Assembly (NCBI GenBank): GCA_009781695.1
Contig: WQVH01000005.1
Location: 1 to 64,000, forward strand
Length of the DNA: 64,000 nt
Origin: Oscillospiraceae bacterium
GTDB taxonomy: Bacteria > Bacillota > Clostridia > Oscillospirales > Oscillospiraceae
Direction: 5' to 3'
The translations under genes and the position numbers were made by a program. The notes under the pieces were generated by a model. The model had not been told where the DNA came from. It was given only the letters and a program-made list of their open reading frames with translations, and made no database searches. Of this stretch, positions 34,914 through 46,517 are shown one piece after another (the first letter of the stretch is position 1; each line of letters opens with the position of its first letter).

Positions 34914-35651
34914 ATGTTTGAACTACTCGTAAAAGGAAACACCCTGCCTGAGGCATACCACAATGCACTTTCGGCTCTGTATGAAAACAATGAAGAACTG
35001 CCATGCTCTGATTACAACACCAATCAAAAAGAAGCCTCAGTGACCTTTGTTGTTGAAAAGCCACTGGAAGAACCCATGATCAGCAAGCTCTTTATCGGAG
35101 ACCCACGCTCACTGGAACAATACAGGCAAGAAATGCTTGACGGAATATTGGACTTTGAGGTTGCGCGGGGAAATTGGGAATATACATACCATCAACGTAT
35201 GGAAAAGCAAATACCATGGATTATCGAAGAGCTAAAGCGCAATCCTGACTCTAGGCGTGCTGTGATTGTCGTGCGCAATGAAGCGGATATGGAGACAGAA
35301 TCACCGGCATGCTTGCAGATACTTCAATTTATGATTCGCGCAGGTGCACTGCATCTCAAAGTCGTCTTTCGCTCAAATGATGCAACCAAAGCGACATTTA
35401 TGAATGCTTACGCACTGGTGATGCTCCAAAAGCGCATCGCAGAGACGCTGGATATGCCCATAGGTACTTATACACATCGTGCACACAGTTTCCATGTTTA
35501 TGAGCGTGATTATGATATGTTTGACGGCTATATCAAGCGGATTAAGTCCGGAGGAGCACTTGCATATTACTATGATGGAGACTGGGATGAGCAGATGGAA
35601 GAAGCAAAGCCCGAAATAGCCAAGATGGTAGAGGAATTAAAAAATCGTTAG
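34914..35651 (+). CDS. Divergent thymidylate synthase (ThyA superfamily)
   Basis: 245 residues, short for ThyA (about 264). Key family positions can be aligned: the arginine pair in SRRAVIVV (114-115), the catalytic cysteine in ESPACLQILQF (Cys133), the RS-x-D motif in FRSNDATKA (153-156) and the nucleotide-binding H-x-Y in HSFHVYERD. The usual PPCH and LGxPFN contexts are changed, which resembles the methanogen-type branch more than E. coli ThyA. It should methylate dUMP with methylene-folate; next to folA, which regenerates the folate, this fits. A hydroxymethylase role cannot be excluded. AAAGGAG precedes the ATG. Confidence 0.75.
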   Translation: MFELLVKGNTLPEAYHNALSALYENNEELPCSDYNTNQKEASVTFVVEKPLEEPMISKLFIGDPRSLEQYRQEMLDGILDFEVARGNWEYTYHQRMEKQIPWIIEELKRNPDSRRAVIVVRNEADMETESPACLQILQFMIRAGALHLKVVFRSNDATKATFMNAYALVMLQKRIAETLDMPIGTYTHRAHSFHVYERDYDMFDGYIKRIKSGGALAYYYDGDWDEQMEEAKPEIAKMVEELKNR

Positions 35652-35667
35652 GAGCACTAGAGTAGCT

Positions 35668-36777
35668 ATGGAATTAAAATTTTCAATCCCATGCCTATTT
35701 GGCTTGGAAGGTTTGTGTGCGGATGAACTCAAGCGCCTCGACATGAAAGCGGTACAAGCCGAAAATGGGCGCGTCTTATTTTCCGGATCAGAAGCAGATA
35801 TACCTAAGGCGAATATAAACTTAAGAACAGGGGAGCGGGTGCTGCTGGTTGTTGATGAAGTAAAGGCCGACAATTTTGACATGCTGTTTGAGGGGGCCAA
35901 GGCGATGCCTTGGGAAAGATTTATCCCCACCGATGGTGAGTTTCCTGTAAAAGGACACGCTTTGGGATCAAACCTCCACTCCATTCCAGACTGTCAGCGG
36001 ATCATCAAAAAAGCGGTTGCGGAGCGGCTGAAATCAAAATATAAGGTGGAGTGGCTCAAAGAAACCGGTGCGAAATATCAAATTCAGTTTGCCATTATGA
36101 ATGATATTGCGACACTCTACTTAGATACATCGGGAGTAGGACTCCACAAAAGAGGATACCGATCTGCGGGCAATGCAGCGCCGCTGAGAGAGACGTTGGC
36201 TGCGGCGATTGTAAAGCTCTCGCGTTATAAAGGGCGTGAGCCGGTGTGTGACCCATTTTGCGGTTCGGGAACAATCGCCATAGAAGCGGCACTTGCCGCA
36301 CGCAATAGAGCGCCCGGACTGAACCGTGCCTTTGCGGCGGAGCACTGGGCTTGGCTGAATTCCCAAATATGGGATGAAGCTAAAGCAGAAGCAATATCTC
36401 GGGAGTATTCAGGCGCATATGATATTTGGGGCGGTGATATCGACCCCAAAAGCATTGAAACCGCCGCTCAAAATGCAAAGCGTGCGGGTGTTTCGGAATT
36501 TGTGCGGTTCGAAGTGGCAGAAGCCGCTGAATTTAGACGCAGTAAGGCGGGGGGTATTATTATGACCAACCCGCCTTATGGTGAGCGGGTCATGCTGCAA
36601 AAAGAAGCTGAAGACATTTATCGGCGCTTTGGCGCGGCAACGAAGAAGCTCAGCGACTGGAAAATGTATATTTTATCATCACACACAGAGTTTGAACGCA
36701 CCTTCGGCAAAAAGGCGGTCAAAAAGCGCAAGCTGTACAATGGAATGATCAAGTGTGATTTATTTATGTATTACTAA
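35668..36777 (+). CDS. THUMP-domain class I SAM-dependent RNA methyltransferase (RlmL/YpsC type)
   Basis: 369 residues. N-terminal ferredoxin-like and THUMP region (about 1-160, starting FSIPCLFGLEGLCADELKRL), then a Rossmann methyltransferase domain with DPFCGSGTIAIEAALAARN for SAM binding and the N-methylation motif MTNPPYGERV. Matches the family that makes N2-methylguanosine in 23S rRNA. AGGAG is present just before the ATG at slightly long spacing. It lies 17 bases from the thymidylate synthase stop, in the same run of genes. Confidence 0.88.
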   Translation: MELKFSIPCLFGLEGLCADELKRLDMKAVQAENGRVLFSGSEADIPKANINLRTGERVLLVVDEVKADNFDMLFEGAKAMPWERFIPTDGEFPVKGHALGSNLHSIPDCQRIIKKAVAERLKSKYKVEWLKETGAKYQIQFAIMNDIATLYLDTSGVGLHKRGYRSAGNAAPLRETLAAAIVKLSRYKGREPVCDPFCGSGTIAIEAALAARNRAPGLNRAFAAEHWAWLNSQIWDEAKAEAISREYSGAYDIWGGDIDPKSIETAAQNAKRAGVSEFVRFEVAEAAEFRRSKAGGIIMTNPPYGERVMLQKEAEDIYRRFGAATKKLSDWKMYILSSHTEFERTFGKKAVKKRKLYNGMIKCDLFMYY

Positions 36778-36816
36778 TGCACTGTGGCCGGCAACGAAAC
36801 AAAAAGGGAGATTGTG

Positions 36817-37722
36817 TTGAAACACCTATTCATAATAAATCCTGTTGCAGGGGGCAAGAAAAACGACCAAGAAGCAGTGCGGCACGAAATTGAAGCATTT
36901 GCCCAATCACTGGACGCCCCGAGTGAGATATATGTAACCAAAGCGCCTTTGGATGCAACACGTAAGATTGCACAATATGCTCAGACGGAAGAGATGCTTT
37001 ATGTATATGCCTGTGGCGGCGATGGTACACTCAATGAATGTGTAAATGGTGCGGCGCTGCACAAACACATTGCTGTGACTCAGTATGCAATTGGCACAGG
37101 AAATGACTTCATTAAGTCGTTCGGTGAAGAAAATGCAGACAAATTTCGTGATTTGAGCGCATTGAGTGCCGGTATGGTCAAGCCCATTGATCTCATAGAC
37201 TGTAATGGGAAGTATGGTATCAACATCTGCTCGGTCGGAATAGATGCCCGTGTCAGCAAGGATGTACACAAATACAGCCGCATCCCCATAATTGGAGGGG
37301 CAACCGGGTATGTTGTGGCGCTGATTGCCAATGTGATTAAAGGTGTCTCTCATAAGTTCAAAGTTACCGCTGGGGGCAAGATGGAAGAAACAACCGTTAC
37401 TCTGATCTGTGCCTGTAACGGTTGTTTTTATGGCGGTGGATTCAACCCTGTTCCGGAAGCGGTTATTGATGATGGTTATCTTGAATTTCTCATAGTCAAA
37501 TCGGTCTCTCGTTTTAAACTGGCGAAAATAGTTAAAAAATATGCAAACGGTAAATACAAGGAACTTCCCGAACTCATCACGCACATCAAAGGGAGCTCCA
37601 TGGAGATCGAAAGTGATATAGAATTTGTCGTCAACATTGACGGAGAGGCAATCCATGAAAACAAGATCAGCTTTAACATAGTGCCGCAAGGAATCAATTT
37701 TATTCTGCCTGAGGGATTATAA
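36817..37722 (+). CDS. Diacylglycerol/lipid kinase of the DagK/YegS family
   Basis: 301 residues. It begins LKHLFIINPVAGGKKNDQE, with the glycine-rich NPVAGG turn, then YACGGDGTLNECVNG, the nucleotide-binding motif, and YAIGTGNDFIKS. The beta-sandwich C-terminal half contains CACNGCFYGGGFNPVPEA. Phosphorylates a membrane lipid such as diacylglycerol at the cytoplasmic face. The likely start is TTG at 36817, six bases after GGGAG; an in-frame GTG at 36784 has no ribosome site. Confidence 0.87.
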   Translation: MKHLFIINPVAGGKKNDQEAVRHEIEAFAQSLDAPSEIYVTKAPLDATRKIAQYAQTEEMLYVYACGGDGTLNECVNGAALHKHIAVTQYAIGTGNDFIKSFGEENADKFRDLSALSAGMVKPIDLIDCNGKYGINICSVGIDARVSKDVHKYSRIPIIGGATGYVVALIANVIKGVSHKFKVTAGGKMEETTVTLICACNGCFYGGGFNPVPEAVIDDGYLEFLIVKSVSRFKLAKIVKKYANGKYKELPELITHIKGSSMEIESDIEFVVNIDGEAIHENKISFNIVPQGINFILPEGL

Positions 37723-37859
37723 ATAAAAACATTCAGTAAACACTTGTGTGAAACGATGTAAAACTTATGAAAAATGGAGAATCATGGAGAAAAATAGAGA
37801 AAAGTGGCGATGACATGCGAAAATAGGCAATAATATAACAATTTTGGCATATTTCCGTG

Positions 37860-37888
37860 TTGCGAAAAAGTAGAAGTTCGATTATGAT
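37860..37888 (+). promoter_or_regulatory. Promoter of groES-groEL
   Basis: -35 TTGCGA (37860-37865), 17-bp spacer, -10 TATGAT (37883-37888). The predicted start falls at the beginning of the CIRCE element. Confidence 0.75.
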
Positions 37889-37898
37889 ATGAACTGCA

Positions 37899-38262
<364 letters not shown>

Positions 38263-38270
38263 GACAGTGA

Positions 38271-40028
<1,758 letters not shown>

Positions 40029-40082
40029 ACTCGGAGCATAGGCGATCAAACCAAACAGATAAAAGATAGTTAAATAATAAAT

Positions 40083-40154
40083 GGGGCTGTTGCACTGAGA
40101 ACATGCAATAGCCCCGAACTACAGCGGCTGGTGCATTCGCACCAGCCGCTGTAG
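40083..40154. terminator. Two tandem hairpins after groEL
   Basis: GGGGCTGTTGCA (40083-40094) pairs with TGCAATAGCCCC (40104-40115) through 12 bp with one wobble. A perfect 16-bp stem follows (40119-40134 with 40139-40154, tetraloop ATTC). They lie between the convergent groEL and surface-protein genes. The T runs are poor, but such a double stem should block read-through in both directions. Confidence 0.6.
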
Positions 40155-40183
40155 ATTAGATTGTTGATGAGCGGTTAGATATG

Positions 40184-43100
40184 TTATTCTTTGCGCTTTT
40201 TCAGCTTAATTACACCGATTCCCGCAGTGCCCAGACCTGCAAGCAAGAGCGCCAGATACAGACCGATGCTTCTGTTATCTCCGGTCTGCGGTGAGTCGTG
40301 ACTGCCATCCGGACCGGTTTCGGGTGGTGCATCTCCTGATGGACGATTCGGATCATTGGGGTCATCCGGATCATTCGGATCATCCGGGTCGCGAGGATCA
40401 TCAGGGTCGCCCGGAGGCGTTATATCCGGCGGCCATTGCGGTGGCGGTGGCCAATCCGGTGGCGGTGGTCCCGGTGGTATCAGCGGCCAAGTTGGTGGCG
40501 GATCATCGGGAGGATCGGTATCAACCGGTGGTGGCTCCGGCGGTCTGACTGAGTAAATATTGTTGATTACAGCCAACTGTATCACCGGAGTGCCTTCAAC
40601 CTCGTTGAAAGGAAGCACATACATGCGTATCGGCAGCACGGGATTTGTGACCACATTGAATCCGGCGACCTCATAGCCGATTTCATTTATAAAGTAAAGT
40701 CCAGGCGGTACATTTTCGAGCAAAACTTGGTTATTGGAATCAAGCTCGTGGTAAGTAACCATACCCATCGGGTTATCTGAGTCAGGCGGCCATGTGATTT
40801 GAATTCGGAAGTCCTCCGGATACTGATCCGGAGAAAGGCCGTGAAACACCTTGCGAACTCGGAAGCTCGGATTAGCCGGAGGCGGTTCGGGTACATATGT
40901 GTTGCGTACATCAAATACCACATCATCACCCAAGATGAGCCTGAATACCATGGGCATTGAGCCTGCGGAGATATACCCGGCGACATATCCACCTTTTTCC
41001 GTGATCACATAGTTGCCCGGCGGTAATTGAGAGAGGGTTATGCTGCCATTAGTAAAGTCTCTCGGGAAGAATACAGTATTATTGTAAATCACATTTCCAT
41101 TATCATCTGTACCAACAATAAGGAACGAAATCTCAGAGACAATCGGCGCAAGCTGCGGAGGATGGAAGGTCTTGTTGATTGTAATCTGTGGTAAAGGCAC
41201 ATAAATATTGTTGATTACAAGTCGGATTTCTCGATCATCCCTTGGTGCGATAAACTGTCTAAACGGCATAGCCGGCTGCGCGGTCATCACATAGCCAGGA
41301 ACGTTATAATTGCGCTCTTCGAAGAAGTAAAACCCACTGGGTATATCTTCTAAAACGATGCCTGCCAGTATGTCATTAATACCGAATGTGTGCACCACGC
41401 CAATCGCATCGGTCATAATGAGTTGAAAGTTTTGCAAGTTGGCAAGCACCTGCTCATCGGTAAGTCCGGGGAAATTTTTGATGAGTCTCAGCGAATATGG
41501 CAGGCCGGGAACAGGCTCGTTTGTAATACGGATGAAGTCAGATATACGATTTATGGTGACGGAGACACTTGTTCCAAGCGCAGTGTTTATTGCATTGCTG
41601 AGCTGAACTTGAAGCGCATCCAGAGTGGCTTGAGTAATCCTGGGATTAATGGTGAAGAATGTAAACGAATCCGGTGGAAATACATCAAAGTAGCCCGCAG
41701 GATTGGTTGTTTCATTGAGCAAGAAGAGAAAATCATATGTTGCAACCATCCAAGGACTGCTCAGTACAGCATTTCCGTTAAAGTCAGTTGAAACGCTGAG
41801 CATGGTGCCGAAGTTCATACCGGTAATGTTACTAATTGTGTTGTCCACCGGTGCGCCGCCAACAGGATTACCATTTGCCAGATTGACTCCAAGCAAATCA
41901 AACGTAGCGCCATGAATATTGAGATTATTCACCGCATCTTGCTTGAATATCGTTACATTTTGTCTGCTGCCGCCAGCTCCTGCATCAGAGCTTCCAACGG
42001 TATATCCATCTTCGCCATCTCCACTAATTGTGCCGAAAATATCAATCGTGTTATTTACATCACCTGATGTTGCACCATCGGGGAAGACCACCAGGGCATC
42101 ATATGTGATTCGTACAGGCTGCCTATTGGGGATTTCGAAGTTAATCACAGATGGGCTGTCAATATTAACACTCCATAGTTGCCCGGAATTGAGTGTGTAG
42201 CTTACTTGTATCCACGACCCATCCCAAATACCATCAACTAAAGTTTGGGTAAAGATTCTTATTGTATCTGTATACACTTGCAAGTTAGTCAGGGCGTCCA
42301 CGGCGGTAATCTGACTAGGACCCGGGGTCAATGCGCTCGGATCAATTTTAAAGTCTGTTCCACCGTCAGGGTTTATGATGATTTGGACATTAATCAGATC
42401 ACTTCCATCGAGGTTCATGGTCTTGTTAACCGGTACAGGAACATAGTTGACCACTGTTGAGCTCTCAAAGACACAATTTCCAGGTGATGCGGCATTGACA
42501 TTGATGGATGCGGTGTTTCTCATCTGAGGTATTGCCGCATCTGTGTGTGGATGCAACAATGAATAATGCACCTCAAAACTATTTTTGACAGCAAACCAAT
42601 TACCCGGATTTGTATTTATGGAGACGCCACCTTGTCCGGGCGGTGCGTTAAATTGTTGAAGGTCTGTTAGATTTACTGTGAACTGATTATATCCGGGGGT
42701 TGGAGATGTGATTGGGGTAAGGTCGATTGGTGGGGCAAATATCTGTCCGGTTGTTGTGTTTCTGATGTAGAAACTTCCCGGTACATATTGCAGATTTGCA
42801 TCAAAAACATCCGTAAATGTCGGACTGGAATCCGGCCTGAATAATGGGTCTGTTCTGCTGGAATAGCCTCCGGTGATGGTCACAACGTAATTAAACAATC
42901 CGGGGTTGTCGGTGGCTATAGCCTTTTTGTTGATGGGCCAGTAGTCGTTGGTGCTCACACCGGCCAAAGAATTAGTTCCCGAACCGCTGAGCACAGGTGT
43001 GGTTGAAGGACTGTTGATCAAGTATGATGAATTTTGCAGACGACCTCCAAGTGCACTTTGAAGCAAGCTGACTGTATTAACGTCCAGATTTATGCGATAG

Positions 43101-46100
43101 GTTATGACGACATCAACCGCTTGATTAAATTGCCAACTTGGAAATCCGCCTTGGGCGGGGTCAACCCCGGTGCCGAAGAAAATCTTCCAGCCATTGGTGC
43201 CCTGCGGTATCGGACTGGTATATATGAGCGGGGGAAATACAGGTGTAGTGGTGCTATGCCATACGGCGGAGACCAGCAGGTTTTGCGGTACATTGGGCAC
43301 GCTTGCCCCATTTCCATAATAAGCTAAGCTATCAAAAAGCCAGATCGGCTCACCCAGAAGCCCGGCAGGTATGCTCAGTGATATCGTATAATCAACATAA
43401 TAACCGGAAGTTGGCGTTCCACATATGCCGGAGGTTGTCTTGCTGATAAGACCTGTCGTTGGTGGTCGGATGGGCACTACGGCACCGCCGGTGAATGGGC
43501 CGCCGCCACCACCCGGTGGGATATATCCTACTGTGTTTTCGAAGTTAATGGGTGGCATACCGGGAAGTGGGGGCGGGATGCCAATATCAGTCGTAAAGTC
43601 AATGTTCACTCGGTAAACATTGCCGAATTGTGCAATACCGACTCCGATATCATTTCCGCTGGCATCAACAAAGCGTGCGTTGGGAATATCCAGTCCTGTA
43701 GGTATAAGCAACGTAAACTGATCACGGAGGCTATTTTCGGTGTAAATCATCGTTGTTGGTGACGATGATCCCGGGCCGGCGGCTACGCCAATGAGCTGAG
43801 ATGCGGTTAAGACCGCTCTGGTGAGACTTGCACCGCTTCCGATGTAAAATGTAAATTCAATATTATCGGTACTTGGTAACACCAGTCCGGTTCCCAGTGT
43901 CTCAATTATTGTTCCATCGTTTAGTGCCGGTGAAACACCATCGCCGACCTCAACATGCCAGTTTATAAAGTAATCAGTTCCATTTTGAGTAAATACGCCA
44001 TTTTTCCGAATGTAAAACTGTTTTTGCACATAATCGGTAACATTGTCCGTGCCAATTCCCGCAGATGAGTTTACGCTGACCGAGTTGCCCACACTAAAAC
44101 CATAATTTAATGCGTTAGGCACGAGACCGGGGTTGTTGGCGATCAATTCCTGAATACTCAGATTATATCTTACTACGATGTAGTCGCCCGGATAAAGAAC
44201 CAATGTGTCTAACGTTGTTGTCGAGAAAAACGCCGGACTTTCGATCCATGTGACAGGTAAAGGCGTCAGTGTTCCAGGGGCGATAATTGTATTACGTAGA
44301 TTGATGCGCTCCACTTCATATGTAAAGGCTGAAAACGCATTTGCCGGTGCAGCGCTTGGGTTGAAAAAGCCCGCGCCGTTTATGGTTGGCGCATCAGTGA
44401 GCACTATGTTGGTCACCGTCGGGCCATCTGGATTTCCCGTGGCGGTAATCCGGATCATGTAGTAAATATGTTCGGTAGCCGGATCGTATCTGGACTGTTT
44501 ATGCACATCAATTCCCGGAGGCGGAAACACTGTAGGTGGGAATGTGACATTAATTCCACCGCCGAAATCAATACCGCCGCCGTCCCACTGGGTAAACTGG
44601 GCATAAAGTTCCAAAGTTAAAGTGACATTGGTCAGGTCGATGAAGTTACTGTCACTCGGATCGCCGTTTTGATTGACATTGTCAAATACGACAAGTACAT
44701 TGCCGGAAGCGTCAATGGAGTACCAACCGACAATGTTACCATTTGCGATACGAATGGGTTGATTGGGTTGGGTAGAAACGTCATTTGCGATAATAAGCGG
44801 AGGTACGGGAAGTGTGTACGTAAGCATCCCGGCTGAATTATATTCGAGCTGTAACTCCGGCTTTTCAGAGAAATTGATGGTAAAAGTATAGGTTTCGCCA
44901 ACAACGGGATTTGCGCCCGGGGCGAGCACAGCGCCGGTGGAGTCAGTGATGACGACTGTGTCAACAAAATCTGTGAGGTCTGATGAATATACAACAGAAC
45001 TCGCAGCCATTAACATCGGCGAGAACATACCCATGGCTTGATCCGATTGTGGGAAAGTGAATAATACACCATTTCCAAAATACAAAACGCCGTAGCTATC
45101 TTCTAAGAGCAACGCATCAATAGTGAGGACAATCTCAACATCGAGATAATGATCGATGAAGTTTCTGCCGGAAAGAGTGTCCTGTCCGCTGGTTGTGACA
45201 TCGTCAAACCAAATCTGAACGAGTCCGCTTGTGTCTAGTGAATACCACCCGACAATTGCCCCTAAATCAGTCCTGATGGGGGATTCGTAAATGGGTGCTT
45301 GAATGCCCAAGCCGAATGGCAGCTGATAATGTAAGGCATTTGTTTCTTCATTATATGCAAACTGTGCGCCATCAAATGGCTCGGAAAATGCGATAGAAAA
45401 TCTGTAAAACTGATTAAAAATGTCTAAATCGAGCATATTCGAGTCCTCAGACTCAGGTGATGTAATGGGATTTCCTAATAAATCAGTGACTGTGACACCT
45501 GTGACAAAATCGTTTAAGTTCCACAAGTCATACGCATATGGAGCGCCGCCATAATAGAAATCATCATCTGTAAGTTCAGGAATATCGCTTTCGTCTACCG
45601 AGCCTTCCTCATGACCGGAGTCAGTCCAATCGTCTATCTCAACAGGAAGTGGTGTGCTGAGATTGGCGATTGTCGTGGACACACCCAGAACACTTACATT
45701 GTATTCTTCCGGAGTATAACTATAGGATTCAGCAGGAGCGTCAAGCAGGGTGGAGTCTTCGGGAGCATCGGGCGTATCACTCTCGCGAGAATCTTCGGGT
45801 TCGGTGGGTGTATCGTTCTCGTTGGGCGCTTCGCTTTCGTCAGGTTCGTTGCTTTCGTTGGATGTATCAGTCTCATCAAATTCATCTTCTTCGTTCGGTG
45901 CATTGATTTGATCAGATTCATCGCTTTCGTCAGGCGTGTAGTTCTCGTCGGGTTCATTGTTTTCATGAGCGTCATAGCGCTCATCAGGCTCGCAGCGCTC
46001 ACCAGACGTATCATGCTCGTCGGGCGAATTAATTTCGTTAAGCGCGTCACCTTCGTCAAGCTCATCGCTTTCATCGGGTTTATTATGCTCATCAGGCACA

Positions 46101-46426
46101 CTGCTTTCAATGGAATCATACCCATTGTCTGCGCTATCGCTGTAATTGCCGTCCGCATAAAGTTCATCTTTCTCCGGAGGGTCTTCGGTCTCATAGAGGT
46201 CTGCACGATCGCCTTCCTCATAAGCGGTATTGACATCTGAGTCAATTTCGCGCTCCGCCCCCGGCACGTACTCATTAAAAGGTGCCACGATAGAAGCGCG
46301 TGCGCGTCCCTCGTGGACTTGCGGACCATTGTCCGGAGTCATACCGAGTATAAACACGGACATAGAGATAATAAGTGCGATAACAAGCATGATTGCAATT
46401 GGCTTCCTGATAGTCTTCATTAACAT
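40184..46426 (-). CDS. Giant sortase-type cell-surface protein with Cna_B-like repeats
   Basis: 2080 residues. Signal peptide 1-30. Residues about 102-204 are 17 acidic hexapeptide repeats (NEPDES-like). Two homologous adhesin-type domains follow (about 285-450 and 455-620; both share DFV..VVTD, GWYSLD/GWYSID and a FIDL..LTL pattern). A long series of beta-sandwich domains with conserved T-V-N/N-Y-V-P edges comes next, then Cna_B/SpaA-like domains from about 1500 to 1950 (TIFKQDAVNNLNIHGATFDL; LRLIKNFPGLTDEQ; ITINKTFHPP; FRVRKVFHG). A proline/aspartate stalk, SPQTGD sorting signal at about 2045, a membrane segment and KLKKRKE end the protein. Likely a wall-anchored adhesin; the canonical LPxTG leucine is absent. 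No sortase is in the window. Confidence 0.88.
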   Translation of the reverse strand: MLMKTIRKPIAIMLVIALIISMSVFILGMTPDNGPQVHEGRARASIVAPFNEYVPGAEREIDSDVNTAYEEGDRADLYETEDPPEKDELYADGNYSDSADNGYDSIESSVPDEHNKPDESDELDEGDALNEINSPDEHDTSGERCEPDERYDAHENNEPDENYTPDESDESDQINAPNEEDEFDETDTSNESNEPDESEAPNENDTPTEPEDSRESDTPDAPEDSTLLDAPAESYSYTPEEYNVSVLGVSTTIANLSTPLPVEIDDWTDSGHEEGSVDESDIPELTDDDFYYGGAPYAYDLWNLNDFVTGVTVTDLLGNPITSPESEDSNMLDLDIFNQFYRFSIAFSEPFDGAQFAYNEETNALHYQLPFGLGIQAPIYESPIRTDLGAIVGWYSLDTSGLVQIWFDDVTTSGQDTLSGRNFIDHYLDVEIVLTIDALLLEDSYGVLYFGNGVLFTFPQSDQAMGMFSPMLMAASSVVYSSDLTDFVDTVVITDSTGAVLAPGANPVVGETYTFTINFSEKPELQLEYNSAGMLTYTLPVPPLIIANDVSTQPNQPIRIANGNIVGWYSIDASGNVLVVFDNVNQNGDPSDSNFIDLTNVTLTLELYAQFTQWDGGGIDFGGGINVTFPPTVFPPPGIDVHKQSRYDPATEHIYYMIRITATGNPDGPTVTNIVLTDAPTINGAGFFNPSAAPANAFSAFTYEVERINLRNTIIAPGTLTPLPVTWIESPAFFSTTTLDTLVLYPGDYIVVRYNLSIQELIANNPGLVPNALNYGFSVGNSVSVNSSAGIGTDNVTDYVQKQFYIRKNGVFTQNGTDYFINWHVEVGDGVSPALNDGTIIETLGTGLVLPSTDNIEFTFYIGSGASLTRAVLTASQLIGVAAGPGSSSPTTMIYTENSLRDQFTLLIPTGLDIPNARFVDASGNDIGVGIAQFGNVYRVNIDFTTDIGIPPPLPGMPPINFENTVGYIPPGGGGGPFTGGAVVPIRPPTTGLISKTTSGICGTPTSGYYVDYTISLSIPAGLLGEPIWLFDSLAYYGNGASVPNVPQNLLVSAVWHSTTTPVFPPLIYTSPIPQGTNGWKIFFGTGVDPAQGGFPSWQFNQAVDVVITYRINLDVNTVSLLQSALGGRLQNSSYLINSPSTTPVLSGSGTNSLAGVSTNDYWPINKKAIATDNPGLFNYVVTITGGYSSRTDPLFRPDSSPTFTDVFDANLQYVPGSFYIRNTTTGQIFAPPIDLTPITSPTPGYNQFTVNLTDLQQFNAPPGQGGVSINTNPGNWFAVKNSFEVHYSLLHPHTDAAIPQMRNTASINVNAASPGNCVFESSTVVNYVPVPVNKTMNLDGSDLINVQIIINPDGGTDFKIDPSALTPGPSQITAVDALTNLQVYTDTIRIFTQTLVDGIWDGSWIQVSYTLNSGQLWSVNIDSPSVINFEIPNRQPVRITYDALVVFPDGATSGDVNNTIDIFGTISGDGEDGYTVGSSDAGAGGSRQNVTIFKQDAVNNLNIHGATFDLLGVNLANGNPVGGAPVDNTISNITGMNFGTMLSVSTDFNGNAVLSSPWMVATYDFLFLLNETTNPAGYFDVFPPDSFTFFTINPRITQATLDALQVQLSNAINTALGTSVSVTINRISDFIRITNEPVPGLPYSLRLIKNFPGLTDEQVLANLQNFQLIMTDAIGVVHTFGINDILAGIVLEDIPSGFYFFEERNYNVPGYVMTAQPAMPFRQFIAPRDDREIRLVINNIYVPLPQITINKTFHPPQLAPIVSEISFLIVGTDDNGNVIYNNTVFFPRDFTNGSITLSQLPPGNYVITEKGGYVAGYISAGSMPMVFRLILGDDVVFDVRNTYVPEPPPANPSFRVRKVFHGLSPDQYPEDFRIQITWPPDSDNPMGMVTYHELDSNNQVLLENVPPGLYFINEIGYEVAGFNVVTNPVLPIRMYVLPFNEVEGTPVIQLAVINNIYSVRPPEPPPVDTDPPDDPPPTWPLIPPGPPPPDWPPPPQWPPDITPPGDPDDPRDPDDPNDPDDPNDPNRPSGDAPPETGPDGSHDSPQTGDNRSIGLYLALLLAGLGTAGIGVIKLKKRKE
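40344..40412 (-). repeat. Short tandem repeat encoding the Asp-Pro-Asn stalk
   Basis: Degenerate 9-bp units such as GGATCATCC and GGATCATTC, read on the minus strand as DPDDPNDPDDPNDP. A flexible linker next to the sorting signal, of the kind that changes length by slippage. Confidence 0.7.
45816..46121 (-). repeat. 17 degenerate 18-bp tandem repeats in the surface-protein gene
   Basis: Seventeen consecutive 18-base units, typified on the plus strand by CTTTCGTCAGGTTCGTTG and CTTTCGTCAGGCGTGTAG, keep the register exactly from 45816 to 46121. They encode acidic hexapeptides of NEPDES type. Because the period is a multiple of three, other frames also remain open here, producing long spurious reading frames on both strands. 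Confidence 0.9.
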
Positions 46427-46517
46427 AATAAACAGCCCCTCTCCAAATTACCAAATCTGTGAAAATTATGCGTGATTTGCCGGGGAATTGGTCTTAACGT
46501 AATGACATTGCCTATAT

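Noticed and set aside
36907..37689. A 260-codon minus-strand frame
   Set aside because: Antisense to the lipid kinase gene, which has intact NPVAGG and GGDGT motifs.
40119..40154. An attachment site or mobile-element end formed by the 16-bp stem
   Set aside because: No integrase, transposase or matching second copy exists in the window. Its position between convergent genes suits a terminator.
45816..46121. Regularly spaced short repeats resembling a CRISPR array
   Set aside because: Units are contiguous 18-bp degenerate repeats with no spacers, in frame in a secreted protein; no cas genes are present.
45611..46240. A 209-codon plus-strand frame with a repetitive hydrophobic product
   Set aside because: It is the antisense reading of the 18-bp repeat array of the adhesin gene; the period of three keeps several frames open. 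No start signal.
45694..46329. A 211-codon minus-strand frame overlapping the adhesin N-terminus
   Set aside because: Same cause: an alternate frame through the repeat array, rich in Met and Thr, with no family similarity.
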